A stretch of DNA of 64,000 bases from Sphingomonas astaxanthinifaciens DSM 22298 (lineage in GTDB: Bacteria > Pseudomonadota > Alphaproteobacteria > Sphingomonadales > Sphingomonadaceae): the NCBI RefSeq assembly GCF_000711715.1, contig NZ_JONN01000001.1, forward strand, positions 992,001 to 1,056,000, given 5' to 3'. The notes beneath the pieces were generated by a model. That model saw nothing but the letters and a program-made list of their open reading frames with translations. It was not told the origin of the DNA and did no database searches. Of the stretch, positions 19,390 to 30,139 are shown in pieces. The position numbers and the translations under genes are program-made. Each line of letters opens with the position of its first letter. Positions within the stretch are counted from its first letter, which is position 1.

Positions 19390-20813
19390 AACACGCTCGC
19401 CGCATTGGCGGCAAGGTCGCTCAAGGGGCGGATCAGCAGGTAGCCGACCGGGCTGATGACCAGCGCGGTCACGGCGATCAGCGCGCTTTCGAGCCCGCTC
19501 CGGGCCGGGGCGTAAGCCTCGGCGGGCGCGTCGAAATACATGACCTTGATGACCTTGAGATAATAATAGGCCCCGACCACCGTCAGCGCGGCGGCGGCCA
19601 GCGCGAGGAGGTTGAGCCCCGCCCCGACCGCGGCCTGGAAGACCATCAGCTTGGGCCAGAAGCCGAACAGCGGCGGGATGCCGGCGAGGCTGAACATGAA
19701 CATGGCCAGCGCCAGCGCCAGCGCGGGCCGCGTCTGCGATAGGCCCGACAGGCTGGCGAGGCTCTCGACCGGGCGGCCCTCGGCGTCGCGCATCCGCAGC
19801 ACGCAGAGGAAGGCGCCCAAGGTCATCACGACATAGACCGCGACGTAGAGCAGCACCGCCTGCGCGCCCGCGCGGCCGCCGGCGGCGAGGCCGACCAGCG
19901 CGAAGCCGACATTGTTGATCGACGAATAGGCAAGCAGGCGCTTGATGTTGGTCTGGCCATAGGCCGCCACCGCGCCGAGGATGATCGAGCCCAGCGCCGC
20001 AAAGATCACGATCTGCTGCCACTGGCTCGTCGCCGGACCCATGGCGTCGAGGCAGACGCGGGTCGCGAGCAGGATCGCCGCCGCCTTCTGGCCCGCCGCG
20101 AAGAAGGCCGCGACCGGGGTCGGGGCGCCTTCGTAGACGTCCGGGGTCCACATGTGGAACGGCACGGCGCTGATCTTGAAGGCGAGGCCGGCGAGCGTGA
20201 ACACCAGCCCGAACAGCAGCCCGAGGTTGGTCGCCCCGCCATCGGCGAAGGCCGCGGCGATGCCGGTGAACAGGGTCGTGCCGGCAAAGCCGTAGATAAG
20301 GCTGATGCCGTAAAGCAGGATGCCGCTGGCGAGGCCGCCGAGCACGAAATACTTCAGGCCCGCCTCGGCCGACCGCTCGTCGTGGCGGCGGTAGGAAGCG
20401 AGGACGTAGGCCGAGAGGCTCTGCAGCTCGAGACCGACGTAGAGCATCATGAGGTCGGTCGCCGAGACCATCATCGACGCGCCCAGCGCCGAGAGCAGGA
20501 TCAGCACCGCATATTCGGCGGCATGTTCCTGATCCCGTTCGAACCAGTTGTGCGCCATGACGATCGCGACCGCGGCCGAGAGATAGATGATGACCTTGCC
20601 GAAGGCGGCGAAGCTGTCGGCGGCCCACATGCCGTCGAACACCGCGCCCGCAGTCTGCGGCGCGCCGATCAAGGCGGCACAGGCGCCGAGCAGGACGAGG
20701 ATCGCGCCCCAGTGGGTGACCGACGACGCGCGGCGGACGAAGGCCGAGACCATCATCAGGACGATGGCGCCAAGCCCGAGGAGGATTTCGGGAAGGATCG
20801 GAGCGGCGTTCAT
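19386..20813 (-). CDS. nuoN: NADH-quinone oxidoreductase subunit N
   Basis: 475-residue polytopic membrane subunit of complex I, one of the three antiporter-like proton-pumping subunits. About 14 hydrophobic helices are visible, with buried lysines in the family-typical DERSAEAGLKYFVLGG and LAFKISAVPFHMWTPDVYEG. It is last in the nuo order and directly follows nuoM (shared base at 20813). The birA CTG overlaps its stop. Confidence 0.97.
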   Translation of the reverse strand: MNAAPILPEILLGLGAIVLMMVSAFVRRASSVTHWGAILVLLGACAALIGAPQTAGAVFDGMWAADSFAAFGKVIIYLSAAVAIVMAHNWFERDQEHAAEYAVLILLSALGASMMVSATDLMMLYVGLELQSLSAYVLASYRRHDERSAEAGLKYFVLGGLASGILLYGISLIYGFAGTTLFTGIAAAFADGGATNLGLLFGLVFTLAGLAFKISAVPFHMWTPDVYEGAPTPVAAFFAAGQKAAAILLATRVCLDAMGPATSQWQQIVIFAALGSIILGAVAAYGQTNIKRLLAYSSINNVGFALVGLAAGGRAGAQAVLLYVAVYVVMTLGAFLCVLRMRDAEGRPVESLASLSGLSQTRPALALALAMFMFSLAGIPPLFGFWPKLMVFQAAVGAGLNLLALAAAALTVVGAYYYLKVIKVMYFDAPAEAYAPARSGLESALIAVTALVISPVGYLLIRPLSDLAANAASVF

Positions 20814-22345
20814 CAGTGCGCCTCCCCGGCGGCATGTTCGGGTTGGGTGGCGACCGGCTTGCCCGGGGTCGGGCGGCTGTCACCGGCGGGGGTCACGCGC
20901 TCGATCCGGGTCAGCAGCCGGCCGACGTCGTCGCGCATCGGCGCCATGAAGCTTTCGGGATAGACGCCCATCCACATTACCACCGCGGCGATCGGCGCCA
21001 GCAGCAGCCACTCGCGGCGGTCCAGATCGACCATCGCCTTGGCTTCGGCGGTGCGGGCGGTGCCGTAGCTGATCCGCCAGTAGAGGTAGAGCATGTAGGC
21101 GGCGCCGAGGATGATGCCGGTGGTCGCGAAGATCGCACCCCAGGTCGACACCTTGTAAGTGCCCATCATCGCCAGGAACTCGCCGACGAAGCCGCTGGTC
21201 CCGGGCAGGCCGACTGAGGCCATGGTGAACAGCAGGAACATCAGGGCATAGCCCGGCATGTTGTCGGCAAGGCCGCCGTACTTGGCGATCTCGCGGGTGT
21301 GCATCCGGTCGTAGATGACGCCGACGCACAGGAAGAGCGCGCCCGAGACGAGGCCGTGGCTCAGCATCACCACCAGCGCGCCCTCGATCCCCTGCCGGTT
21401 GAAGGCGAACAGGCCGAAGGTGACGAACGCCATGTGCGCGACCGACGAATAAGCGATCAGCTTCTTCATGTCGTTCTGCACCAGCGCGACGAGGCTGGTG
21501 TAGACGATGGCGACGCTCGACAGGCCGAAGACCAACGGCACGAACTGCGCGCTCGCGTCGGGGAACATGGGCAGGCTGAAGCGGATGAAGCCGTAGCCGC
21601 CCATCTTCAGCAGCACGCCGGCGAGGATTACCGAGCCCGCGGTCGGCGCCTGGACGTGCGCGTCGGGAAGCCAGGTATGGACCGGCCACATCGGCATCTT
21701 GACCGCGAAGCTCGCGAAGAAGGCGAGCCACAGCCAATATTGCAGCTGGGGCGCGAAGTTGGTCTGCATCAGCGTCGGAATGTCGCCGGTGCCCGCCTGC
21801 CCGATCATCACCAGCATGGCGATCAGCATCAGCACCGAGCCGAGCAGGGTGTAGAGGAAGAACTTGTAGGCGGCCTTGATCCGCTCGACCCCGCCCCAGA
21901 TGCCGATGATCAGGTACATCGGGATGAGGCCGGCTTCGAAGAAGATGTAGAAGAGCAGCAGGTCCTGCGCCATGAAGACGCCGAGCATCAGCGCCTCCAT
22001 CAGCAGGAAGGCCGCCATATATTCGGGCACCCGCTTCTCGATCGCGCGCCAGCTCGCCCCGATGCAGATCGGCATCAGGAACACGCTGAGCATGATCAGC
22101 ATCAGCGCGATGCCGTCGATGCCGAGGTTCCAGTTGAGATAGGGCGTGCCGAGGCCGACCTTCTCGACGAACTGCCATTCGGGCCCGCCGACCTGGAAGT
22201 TCACCCACAGCAGGATGCCGAGCACGAACAGCACCAGCGTCGCGCCGAGCGCGAGCCAGCGGGCGCCCTGCGCGCTGAGGAACAGGCAGCCCAGCGCCGC
22301 GAGCAGCGGCAGGGCGATCATCAGGGAGAGGATGGGAAAGCTCAT
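20813..22345 (-). CDS. nuoM: NADH-quinone oxidoreductase subunit M
   Basis: 510 residues, antiporter-like proton-pumping subunit of complex I. Family landmarks include YIFFEAGLIPMYLIIGIWG, KAAYKFFLYTLLGS, KMPMWPVHTWLPDAHVQAP and KKLIAYSSVAHM, containing the conserved Glu/Lys channel residues. The C-terminal tail after residue 480 is hydrophilic and ends in GEAH. It sits one base from the nuoL stop. Confidence 0.97.
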   Translation of the reverse strand: MSFPILSLMIALPLLAALGCLFLSAQGARWLALGATLVLFVLGILLWVNFQVGGPEWQFVEKVGLGTPYLNWNLGIDGIALMLIMLSVFLMPICIGASWRAIEKRVPEYMAAFLLMEALMLGVFMAQDLLLFYIFFEAGLIPMYLIIGIWGGVERIKAAYKFFLYTLLGSVLMLIAMLVMIGQAGTGDIPTLMQTNFAPQLQYWLWLAFFASFAVKMPMWPVHTWLPDAHVQAPTAGSVILAGVLLKMGGYGFIRFSLPMFPDASAQFVPLVFGLSSVAIVYTSLVALVQNDMKKLIAYSSVAHMAFVTFGLFAFNRQGIEGALVVMLSHGLVSGALFLCVGVIYDRMHTREIAKYGGLADNMPGYALMFLLFTMASVGLPGTSGFVGEFLAMMGTYKVSTWGAIFATTGIILGAAYMLYLYWRISYGTARTAEAKAMVDLDRREWLLLAPIAAVVMWMGVYPESFMAPMRDDVGRLLTRIERVTPAGDSRPTPGKPVATQPEHAAGEAH

Positions 22346-22346
22346 C

Positions 22347-24389
22347 TTAGCGGGTCATCACCCAGGTGGCGGCACCGACCAGGCCGAGCAGCATCACCAG
22401 TGCATAGGAGTTGAGATAGCCCGACTGCAGCCGGGCGGTCATGCGATTGCCGACCCCGACCGCGACCGCCGCGCCATGCGGGCCGAAGCGGTCGATCGTC
22501 TGCTCGTCGCCGCGCTTCCAGAAGAAGCGGCCGAGGGCGAGCGACGGGCGGACGAAGAGCCAGTTGTAGAGCTCGTCGAAATACCACTTGTTCATCAGGA
22601 ACTGGTGGATCGGGCCGGTGGCGGCGACGATCCGGCCCGGCGCCGAGGGATCGCGGATATAGTTGTTCCAGGCGATGGCGAGCCCGACCAGCATGACGAG
22701 GCCGGGGGTGAGCTTCACCCACAACGGCACCTCGTGCGAAGCGTGCATGAGATGCTCGTTGAAGACGAGCGCGCCCTTCCAGAATTCCCCGGCATGCTCG
22801 GGGTTCACGAAATAATGCTCGAAGGCGAAGCCGGCGAACACCGCGCCGAGGCTGAGCACGCCCAGAGGCACCAGCATCGACCACGGGCTCTCGTGCGGGT
22901 GGTAGCCCGCGGTGCCCGTCACCGGCGCGGCGGTCGAATGGCTGCTGTCGCCATGCTCCTCGTCCGGGTGGTCGTGATGGTCGCCGTGGACCGCGTGCTG
23001 GATATGCTCGCTGCCAGCCCAGCGCGCCTTGCCGAAGAAGGTGAGGAAGATCAGCCGCCAGCTGTAGAAGCTGGTCAGCAGCGCCGCGAAGGAGCCGACG
23101 AAGAAGGCGAGATGGCCGTGGACGCTGCCGCTCGCAAAGGCGCTCTCGAGGATCGAATCCTTCGAATAGAAGCCCGCGAAGCCGAACACCCCGATGATCC
23201 CGACGCCGGTGATCGCCAGCGTGCCGAGCACCATCGCCCAGAAGGTCAGCGGGATCTCCTTCCGTAGCGCACCATAGTAACGCATGTCCTGCTCGTGGTG
23301 CATCGCGTGGATGACCGAACCCGCGCCGAGGAACAGCAACGCCTTGAAGAAGGCGTGGGTGAAGAGGTGGAACATCGCCGCGCCATAGGCGCCGACGCCC
23401 GCGGCGAAGAACATGTAGCCGAGCTGGCTGCAGGTCGAATAAGCGATGACCCGCTTGATGTCGTTCTGCACCAACCCGACCGTCGCCGCGAAGAGCGCGG
23501 TCGCAAGGCCGACATAGGTGACGACCGTCATCGCGGTCGGCGACACTTCGAACATCGGCGACAGGCGGCAGACCATGAAGACGCCCGCGGTGACCATGGT
23601 CGCGGCGTGGATCAGCGCCGACACGGGCGTCGGGCCTTCCATCGCGTCCGGAAGCCAGGTGTGGAGCCCGAGCTGGGCCGACTTGCCCATCGCGCCGACG
23701 AACAGCAGCAGGCAGAGCAGGGTCATGGTATCGACGTGCAGGCCGGCAAAGCCGATGGTCGAGCCGGCCATGCCGGGCGCCGCCGCCAGGATCGCCGGGA
23801 TCGAGACGGTGCCGAAGACGAGGAACGTCCCGAAGATTCCGAGGCTGAAGCCGAAGTCGCCGACGCGGTTGACCACGAAGGCCTTCATCGCCGCGGCATT
23901 GGCTGAGGGCTTGTAGTACCAGAAGCCGATCAGCAGGTAGGAGGCGAGGCCCACCCCTTCCCAGCCGAAGAACATCTGGATCAGGCTGTCGGCGGTCACC
24001 AGCATCAGCATCGCGAAGGTGAACAGCGACAGATAGGCGAAGAAGCGGGGCTGGGAGGGATCTTCCTCCATATAGCCCCAGCTGTAGAGGTGGACGAGGC
24101 TCGAGACGGTGGTAATCACCACCAGCATGACCGCGGTCAGCGCGTCGACCCGCAGGCTCCAGTCGACCACCAGGTCACCCGAGCGGATCCAGTCGAGCAC
24201 GGGCACGACCGAGGCTTCGGCCGAGCCGTTCATGAACGAGATGAAGACCGGCCAGCTCAATGCGCAGCTGATGAACAGGGCGCCGGTGGTGACGACCTTG
24301 GCCGGCACCTTGCCGATGGCGCGCCCGCCCAGCCCCGCGACGATCGCGGCCAGCAGCGGCAGGAAGACGATGAGGATGATGGGGTGCAT
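22347..24389 (-). CDS. nuoL: NADH-quinone oxidoreductase subunit L
   Basis: 680 residues, the largest antiporter-like subunit of complex I, whose long lateral C-terminal helix spans the membrane arm. [38 protein letters not shown] and [16 protein letters not shown] are visible. A His/Asp-rich loop near residue 480 ([14 protein letters not shown]) is a local insertion of the kind seen in alphaproteobacterial NuoL. I chose ATG 24389, one base after the nuoK stop. Confidence 0.97.
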   Translation of the reverse strand: MHPIILIVFLPLLAAIVAGLGGRAIGKVPAKVVTTGALFISCALSWPVFISFMNGSAEASVVPVLDWIRSGDLVVDWSLRVDALTAVMLVVITTVSSLVHLYSWGYMEEDPSQPRFFAYLSLFTFAMLMLVTADSLIQMFFGWEGVGLASYLLIGFWYYKPSANAAAMKAFVVNRVGDFGFSLGIFGTFLVFGTVSIPAILAAAPGMAGSTIGFAGLHVDTMTLLCLLLFVGAMGKSAQLGLHTWLPDAMEGPTPVSALIHAATMVTAGVFMVCRLSPMFEVSPTAMTVVTYVGLATALFAATVGLVQNDIKRVIAYSTCSQLGYMFFAAGVGAYGAAMFHLFTHAFFKALLFLGAGSVIHAMHHEQDMRYYGALRKEIPLTFWAMVLGTLAITGVGIIGVFGFAGFYSKDSILESAFASGSVHGHLAFFVGSFAALLTSFYSWRLIFLTFFGKARWAGSEHIQHAVHGDHHDHPDEEHGDSSHSTAAPVTGTAGYHPHESPWSMLVPLGVLSLGAVFAGFAFEHYFVNPEHAGEFWKGALVFNEHLMHASHEVPLWVKLTPGLVMLVGLAIAWNNYIRDPSAPGRIVAATGPIHQFLMNKWYFDELYNWLFVRPSLALGRFFWKRGDEQTIDRFGPHGAAVAVGVGNRMTARLQSGYLNSYALVMLLGLVGAATWVMTR

Positions 24390-24390
24390 G

Positions 24391-24696
24391 TTACCCGCGC
24401 ATGGAGTCGGCCGCGTCGACCGCAATGGTCCCGCGCCGGCGGAAGAAGATGACCAGGATGGCGAGCCCGATCGCGGCCTCGGCGGCGGCGACGGTCAGCA
24501 CGAACATCGCGAAGATCTGCCCCTTCATGTCGCCGAGGAAGGCGCTGAAGGCGACGAGATTGATGTTCACGCTCAGCAGCAGCAGTTCGATCGCCATCAG
24601 CATCAGGATGACGTTGCGGCGATTGAGGAAGATGCCGAGCACGCCGATCACGAACAGGGTCGCCGAAACGGCGAGATAATGGGCGAGACCGATCAC
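24391..24696 (-). CDS. nuoK: NADH-quinone oxidoreductase subunit K
   Basis: 101 residues with three transmembrane helices, the standard NuoK size. The conserved membrane glutamates are present ([12 protein letters not shown] and [11 protein letters not shown]), essential for proton translocation in the family. It overlaps nuoJ by four bases and is followed one base later by nuoL. Confidence 0.96.
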   Translation of the reverse strand: MIGLAHYLAVSATLFVIGVLGIFLNRRNVILMLMAIELLLLSVNINLVAFSAFLGDMKGQIFAMFVLTVAAAEAAIGLAILVIFFRRRGTIAVDAADSMRG

Positions 24697-25295
24697 AGCT
24701 TCATGCCCTCCCCGACCGGCTGGTCGACGTTCTTGACTGCGTCCTCAGGCCGGCGCGAGATCTGGCGGCTGGCATTCTGCCCGCGCACGTCGCCGCGGCT
24801 GCGATGGGTCAGCACGATCGCACCGATCATCGCGACCAGCAGGATCAGACCGGCGAGCTCGAACGGCAGCAGATAGCGGCTGTAGAGCTCGGCCCCCAGC
24901 GCCTCGATGTTGGGCACCGGGTTGGTCGCCGGCGCCTCGGCCATCGCCGGAGCGCCGCGCCGCGCCATCACGGCGAAACCGATCTCAACCAGGAGCACCA
25001 GTGCGATCAGCAGGCCGAACGGCAGGTTGCGGTTGAAGCCCGAGCGCAGCTTGGAAAAGTCGATGTCGAGCATCATGACCACGAACAGGAACAGCACCGC
25101 GACCGCGCCGACGTAGACGATGACCAGCAGCATGGCGATGAACTCTGCCCCGACGAGCAGCATCAGCCCGGCCGCGTTGAAGAAGGCCAGGATCAGCCAC
25201 AGCACGCTGTGCACGGGGTTGCGCGCGAAGATCACCGCCACCGCCGAGGAGACGGTGACGAATGCGAACAGGTAGAAGGCGAGGAGTGCGATCAT
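24693..25295 (-). CDS. nuoJ: NADH-quinone oxidoreductase subunit J
   Basis: 200 residues with five predicted membrane helices. [20 protein letters not shown] and [20 protein letters not shown], the latter the pi-bulge helix region, are diagnostic. The C-terminal tail of about 35 residues is polar. It overlaps nuoK by four bases and lies 15 bases after nuoI. Confidence 0.96.
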   Translation of the reverse strand: MIALLAFYLFAFVTVSSAVAVIFARNPVHSVLWLILAFFNAAGLMLLVGAEFIAMLLVIVYVGAVAVLFLFVVMMLDIDFSKLRSGFNRNLPFGLLIALVLLVEIGFAVMARRGAPAMAEAPATNPVPNIEALGAELYSRYLLPFELAGLILLVAMIGAIVLTHRSRGDVRGQNASRQISRRPEDAVKNVDQPVGEGMKL

Positions 25296-25310
25296 GGGAT
25301 TGCCGGGCGC

Positions 25311-25793
25311 CTAGCGGTAGGCCGCATCGGCGGCAAGGTTGGCGGCAATCGCCTGTTCCCAGCGATCACCGTTGGCGAGCAGTTTCGCCTTGTCGTAGAG
25401 CAACTCCTCGCGCGTCTCGGTCGAGAATTCGAGGTTCGGCCCCTCGACGATCGCGTCGACCGGGCAGGCCTCGGCGCACAGGCCGCAATAGATGCACTTC
25501 ACCATGTCGATGTCGTAGCGCGTGGTCCGGCGGCTGCCGTCCTCACGCGGTTCGGCCTCGATGGTGATCGCCTGCGCCGGGCACACCGCCTCGCACAGCT
25601 TGCACGCGATGCAGCGCTCTTCCCCGTTGGGATAGCGGCGCAGCGCATGCTCACCGCGAAAGCGCGGGCTCTGCGGGGTCTTCTCGTAGGGGTAGTTGAT
25701 CGTCGCCTTGGGCTTGAAGAAATACTTCAGGGTCAGGGCATGACCCTTCACCAGCTCCCACAGGGTGAACGACTTGATCCAGTGGGCGATCAT
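25311..25793 (-). CDS. nuoI: NADH-quinone oxidoreductase subunit I
   Basis: 160 residues carrying two 4Fe-4S ferredoxin motifs, [12 protein letters not shown] (about 60-71) and [12 protein letters not shown] (about 99-110), the N6a/N6b clusters that hand electrons toward Nuo[19 protein letters not shown] precedes the first motif as in all NuoI. Its start overlaps the nuoH frame end by four bases (ATGA). Confidence 0.97.
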   Translation of the reverse strand: MIAHWIKSFTLWELVKGHALTLKYFFKPKATINYPYEKTPQSPRFRGEHALRRYPNGEERCIACKLCEAVCPAQAITIEAEPREDGSRRTTRYDIDMVKCIYCGLCAEACPVDAIVEGPNLEFSTETREELLYDKAKLLANGDRWEQAIAANLAADAAYR

Positions 25794-26839
25794 GCGCCGC
25801 CTCCATAACGGGTCAGCATCAGCCAGCCCGAGATCGCGAAGACAAAGAACAGCGACAGCGGCAGGAAGATCTTCCAGCCCAGCCGCATCAGCTGGTCGTA
25901 ACGGTACCGCGGCACCGTCGCGCGGACCCAGCCGAACACGAAGAAGAAGAACAGCATCTTGGCGAACAGCCAGATGATGCCCGGGACGTAATAGAGCGGC
26001 GCCCAGTCGATCGGCGGCAGGAACCCGCCCCAGAACAGGATGGCGTTCAGCGCCGTCATCAGGATGACGTTGCCATATTCGCCGAGCCAGAAGAGCGCGA
26101 AGGCCATCGAGCTATATTCGGTCTGGAAACCGGCGACGAGTTCGCTCTCCGCCTCGGTCAGGTCGAACGGCGTGCGGAAGGTCTCGGCCATGGACGAGAT
26201 CAGGAACACCACCGCCATCGGGAACAGCAGGGGATTGAACCCGAAGCCGTTCAGGATGCCGAAGATGTTGCCCTTCTGGGCAAGCACAATTTCGGTCATG
26301 TTGAAGGTGCCGGCGTAGAGCACGACGCAGACCAGGACGAAGCCGATCGAGACTTCGTAACTCACCATCTGCGCGGCCGCGCGGAGCGCCGAGAAGAAGG
26401 GATATTTGGAGTTGGACGCCCAGCCCGCGATGATGATCCCGTAGACGCCAAGGCTCGAGGCGGCGAGGATGTAGAGCAGGCCGACGTTGATGTCGGAGAG
26501 CACCACGCCGACGTCGAACGGCACCACCGCCCAGACGATCAGCGCGACGGTGAAGCTGATGATCGGCGCCAGCAGGAACAGGCCCTTGTTGGCGCTGGTC
26601 GGGACGATCGTCTCCTTGAGGAAGACCTTGAGCCCGTCCGCGAAGCTCTGCAGCACGCCGAACGGACCGACCACGTTGGGCCCGCGGCGAAGCGCCATCG
26701 CCGCCCAGATCTTGCGCTCGGCATAGATGATCATCGCCACCGCCAGCATCAGCGGCAGCGCGATCAAGAGGATCCCGATGATCGTGGCGAGGAACCACGA
26801 CGCCTCGAAGCTCATGTAATTTTCGAAAAAGGCAGTCAC
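25790..26839 (-). CDS. nuoH: NADH-quinone oxidoreductase subunit H
   Basis: 349 residues, the eight-helix membrane subunit at the quinone site and the junction with the hydrophilic arm. [20 protein letters not shown] and [20 protein letters not shown] are diagnostic. The start is GTG 26839, overlapping the nuoG stop (GTGA); homologous sequence begins soon after, so the long upstream extension in the same frame is not used. Confidence 0.96.
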   Translation of the reverse strand: MTAFFENYMSFEASWFLATIIGILLIALPLMLAVAMIIYAERKIWAAMALRRGPNVVGPFGVLQSFADGLKVFLKETIVPTSANKGLFLLAPIISFTVALIVWAVVPFDVGVVLSDINVGLLYILAASSLGVYGIIIAGWASNSKYPFFSALRAAAQMVSYEVSIGFVLVCVVLYAGTFNMTEIVLAQKGNIFGILNGFGFNPLLFPMAVVFLISSMAETFRTPFDLTEAESELVAGFQTEYSSMAFALFWLGEYGNVILMTALNAILFWGGFLPPIDWAPLYYVPGIIWLFAKMLFFFFVFGWVRATVPRYRYDQLMRLGWKIFLPLSLFFVFAISGWLMLTRYGGGA

Positions 26840-28845
26840 TCGGCGGCCTCCGCGAAAGCCTGGCCGTGGACGAGCTCGGCCGAGCAGCGCTGCATCGTCG
26901 GGCTGGCCCGGCAGATGGCGTTGGTGAGGTAGAAGTCCTTGACCGGAAGGCCGACGGGACCCTCGGCCTTGGCCGACAGCTTGGGCGCCTTCCACGGCAG
27001 GTCGATCAGGCCCTCGGTGCCGAGCTGCGGCACTTCGGCGATCATCGCGCTACGCAGCTGGTCGAAGCGGTCGAAGGCGAGCGGCGTGCCGAGGAGGTCC
27101 GAGACCGCCCGGAAGATGGTCCAGTCCTCGCGCGCCTCGCCCGGCGGGAAGCTCGCCTTTTCGGCGCGCTGCACCCGGCCCTCGAGGTTGACGAAGGTGC
27201 CGTGCTTCTCGCTGTAGGCCGCGCCCGGAAGGACGAGGTCAGCCATGCGGGCTCCCTTGTCGCCATGGTGGCCGACATAGACCTTGAAGGCGCCTTGGAA
27301 GCGCTCGGCCGCGACCTCGTCGGCGCCGAGCAGCAACACGAGCTCGGGGCCGGCGGCCTCGAGGTCGGCGATCCCGCCCTTCGCGGCATAACCGAGCATC
27401 AGTCCGGCCATCCGGCTCGCGGCGGTGTGGATGACGTTGAAGCCGTTCCACTCGCCCTTGATGAGGCCAAGGCTCTCGACCAGTGCCAGCGCCGCGCCGA
27501 GCGCCCCTGCCCCAAGCGCCCCCGGACCGACGATCACCGCCGGCCGCTCGGCCTTGGCAAAGGCGTCGGTCACGGCCTTGGGCAGCTTGCCCAGCAGCGA
27601 CAGGTCGTCGCCGAGGTCGGTCACGGCATAAGTGAGGTCGACCGCCGGGCCGACGCTGAACACGCCCGCCCCGCGCCGCACCGCCTTGCGCAGGCGAGTG
27701 TTGACCAGCGGCGCTTCCCAGCGCGGGTTGGTCCCGACCAGCAGGATGGCGTCGGCATCCTCGATGCCCGCAAGGGTCGAGTTGAACGCCACCGCGCTCA
27801 GCGAGCTCACGTCATAGTCGAGCCCGGTCTGCCGGCCCTCTAGCAGCGACGAGCCCTGCACTTCCAGGAGCTTCTTCGCCGCATACATGGTCTCGGCGTC
27901 GAGGAGGTCGCCGGCGATGGCCGCGACCTTGGAACCGGCGCTCTTGAGCTTGGCCGCGAAGACCTCGAGCGCCTCGGCCCAGGTCGCCGCGCGCAGCTTG
28001 CCGCCTTCGCGCAGCCACGGCCGGTCGAGGCGATTGCGGACGAGCGCGTCGGCATGGTGCCGCGTCTTGTCGCTGATCCACTCCTCGTTCACGTCCTCGT
28101 TGATCCGCGGCAGGATCCGCATCACCTGCGGCCCACGCATGTCGAGGCGGATGTTGCTCCCGACCGCGTCCATCACGTCGATCGAGGGCACCTTGCGCAG
28201 CTCCCACGGACGCGCCTCGAAGCTCTGCGGCGCCTGCAGCAGCGCGCCCACCGGGCACAGGTCGGCAAGGTTGCCCGACAGTTCACTGGTCAGCGCGCGC
28301 TCGAGATAGGCGGTGATCTGCGCATCCTCGCCGCGATAGAGCATGCCGATCTCGGGCGTGCCCGCGACTTCCTCGGCAAAGCGCACGCAGCGGGTGCACT
28401 GGATGCAGCGGGTCATCGTCGTCTTGATGATCGGACCCATGTACTTGTCGTCGACGCTGCGCTTGTTCTCGTCGAACCGGCTGGACGAGCGGCCATAGGC
28501 CATGGCCTGGTCCTGGAGATCGCATTCGCCGCCCTGGTCGCAGATCGGGCAGTCGAGCGGGTGGTTGATGAGGAGGAACTCCATCACCCCCTCGCGCGCC
28601 TTCTTGACCATCGGCGTGTCGGTGCGGATCACCTGGTTGTCGGCGGCCGGAAGCGCGCAGCTCGCCTGCGGCTTGGGCGGCCCGGGCGCGACCTCGACCA
28701 GGCACATGCGGCAATTGCCGGCGATGCTCAGCCGCTCGTGATAGCAGAAGCGCGGGATCTCCTTGCCGGCAAGCTCGCAGGCCTGCAGCACGGTCGCCCC
28801 CGCGGGGACCTCGATTTCCTGTCCGTCGACGGTGACCTTGGGCAT
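26836..28845 (-). CDS. nuoG: NADH-quinone oxidoreductase subunit G
   Basis: 669 residues, the large iron-sulfur subunit in the peripheral arm. The N-terminal 2Fe-2S domain ([18 protein letters not shown]), the His/Cys cluster motif ([18 protein letters not shown]) and the [10 protein letters not shown] region are visible, followed by a molybdopterin-oxidoreductase-like domain without cofactor. Its ATG shares one base with the stop of the exported protein upstream (TAATG at 28845), so the two nuo-embedded extra genes lie within one transcription unit. Confidence 0.97.
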   Translation of the reverse strand: MPKVTVDGQEIEVPAGATVLQACELAGKEIPRFCYHERLSIAGNCRMCLVEVAPGPPKPQASCALPAADNQVIRTDTPMVKKAREGVMEFLLINHPLDCPICDQGGECDLQDQAMAYGRSSSRFDENKRSVDDKYMGPIIKTTMTRCIQCTRCVRFAEEVAGTPEIGMLYRGEDAQITAYLERALTSELSGNLADLCPVGALLQAPQSFEARPWELRKVPSIDVMDAVGSNIRLDMRGPQVMRILPRINEDVNEEWISDKTRHHADALVRNRLDRPWLREGGKLRAATWAEALEVFAAKLKSAGSKVAAIAGDLLDAETMYAAKKLLEVQGSSLLEGRQTGLDYDVSSLSAVAFNSTLAGIEDADAILLVGTNPRWEAPLVNTRLRKAVRRGAGVFSVGPAVDLTYAVTDLGDDLSLLGKLPKAVTDAFAKAERPAVIVGPGALGAGALGAALALVESLGLIKGEWNGFNVIHTAASRMAGLMLGYAAKGGIADLEAAGPELVLLLGADEVAAERFQGAFKVYVGHHGDKGARMADLVLPGAAYSEKHGTFVNLEGRVQRAEKASFPPGEAREDWTIFRAVSDLLGTPLAFDRFDQLRSAMIAEVPQLGTEGLIDLPWKAPKLSAKAEGPVGLPVKDFYLTNAICRASPTMQRCSAELVHGQAFAEAAE

Positions 28846-29561
28846 TACGGCTTCTCGGTTGGCGGCACGGCGGCGACGGCCGGCTCGTTAAGACGGTGGA
28901 ACATGGCGTCGGCCAGCGCGGCGCGCATCGACGGGCGATTGGCCTGCAGCCTGGCGCCCGCGCGCAGGCAGGGTGCGAAGCTCGGCGAGAGCGCGGCAAA
29001 GGCCTCGCCTTCCTCCTTGCTGTACTGGCTCGTGGCAAGCAGCCGGCCGGTCGCAGCGGGATTGGTGTCGGTGATGCAGACCGCCATCTCGTCGACGATC
29101 GCGTTGCGTCCGGTCATCCCCAGCCACGGACGGCTGTAGACCTTCTGCAGCGGCAAGGCGGGCAGCGCGGCGATCTGCTGGCGCTCGCTGCGCAGCGCGG
29201 ATTCGGCCAGCATCCCGCGCATCAGCGGCGGCTCGGCGTTGATGATGCGGGTGTCCGACATCTCGCTGAAGCCGGTGACCTGCTGGCAGGACAGGCCGCG
29301 CGCGAACAGGCTCCGCTCCGCCTTGCCGACCTCGTCAGCGGTCGTGGCGAGCAGCATCGCGCGGGCATGAGTCCCGCGCTTCTCGACGAGGCAATTGGCA
29401 TATTCCTGGCCGGCCAAGGCGGCCGACCGGGCAGAGAATTGCATCCCCTGCGGTTCGCTGCGCTTGGGCAGGCGGGTCCCGAGCGGGGGCGGCTCCTGCG
29501 CGGCCGCTGGGCTCGTGCCGAGCATCGCCGCGAGGCCAAGGGCGATCACGGTGACCTTCAC
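28845..29561 (-). CDS. Exported Cys-repeat protein Y embedded in the nuo operon (paralogue of the gene upstream)
   Basis: 238 residues, no recognised family. An N-terminal signal peptide ends around SPAAAQ. The mature part contains two similar units of about 70 residues. Each starts [YM]AxC[LI], continues with a LLAT block, and has a second Cys 34-35 residues after the first, followed by an R-rich helix (MRGMLAESALR; MRAALADAMF). The same unit occurs twice in the neighbouring gene, so the pair are paralogues. The GTG at 29561 overlaps the upstream stop as GTGA and the gene ends as TAATG into nuoG. Likely periplasmic, possibly disulfide-bonded. Function unknown; a complex I accessory role is only inferred from position. 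Confidence 0.75.
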   Translation of the reverse strand: MKVTVIALGLAAMLGTSPAAAQEPPPLGTRLPKRSEPQGMQFSARSAALAGQEYANCLVEKRGTHARAMLLATTADEVGKAERSLFARGLSCQQVTGFSEMSDTRIINAEPPLMRGMLAESALRSERQQIAALPALPLQKVYSRPWLGMTGRNAIVDEMAVCITDTNPAATGRLLATSQYSKEEGEAFAALSPSFAPCLRAGARLQANRPSMRAALADAMFHRLNEPAVAAVPPTEKP

Positions 29562-30139
29562 TTCGCCGCTCCGGCGGGCTTGGGCGCCGAGGCGACGCGC
29601 AGCGCGGCGAGCGCCAGCACGGCGCGCAGGCCCGGCTTGTTGAGCGTCATCTGCTGGCCCTCGACCAGGCAGTCGGGAAGGGCGGCGACCAGCGGCTTGA
29701 TCGCGGCGCCTTCCTCGGGGCTCGCGGGCTTGGTCGCCAGCAGCGCTTCGGTCTCGGCCGGCGCCTTCATCGCGAGGCACAGGGCCATGGTCTCGGTCTC
29801 GCTGCGCGAGGCGATCGGAACCGCCGGGGTCACCAGCGCGGCGGCGAGGCCCGTCTTGTACTCGCGCGCCAGCAACCCTTCCGCGAGCGCGCCCGCGAAC
29901 AGCAATTGCCCGCTGCGCAGGCGGCCGCCGCGATCGACGCAGCCGTTCATGTTCTGCGCGAACAGGCGCAGCGCCTTGTTATATTCCTCGGTGCGATAGT
30001 CGCCGTCGAGCAGCCGCGCCGCCCGCCCAGGCTGCCGGTTCGCGACGCAGCGGCCATAATCCTGCATCTCGGTCAGCGAGACTTGCGGGGCAGCCGGCGC
30101 CTGCGCGGCGACCGCGGCGAGGAAGGCGAGCGCGATCAT
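29558..30139 (-). CDS. Exported Cys-repeat protein X embedded in the nuo operon
   Basis: 193 residues, family not recognised. A short hydrophobic leader (residues 1-17) suggests export. Two internal repeat units begin [10 protein letters not shown] and [10 protein letters not shown]. Each has Cys-x35-Cys and a following helix ([22 protein letters not shown]). These match the two units of the downstream gene, which indicates a duplicated gene made from an already duplicated domain. ATG 30139 overlaps the nuoF stop (ATGA). Placement between nuoF and nuoG with no gap means it is co-transcribed with complex I. No catalytic motif is visible. Confidence 0.75.
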   Translation of the reverse strand: MIALAFLAAVAAQAPAAPQVSLTEMQDYGRCVANRQPGRAARLLDGDYRTEEYNKALRLFAQNMNGCVDRGGRLRSGQLLFAGALAEGLLAREYKTGLAAALVTPAVPIASRSETETMALCLAMKAPAETEALLATKPASPEEGAAIKPLVAALPDCLVEGQQMTLNKPGLRAVLALAALRVASAPKPAGAAK

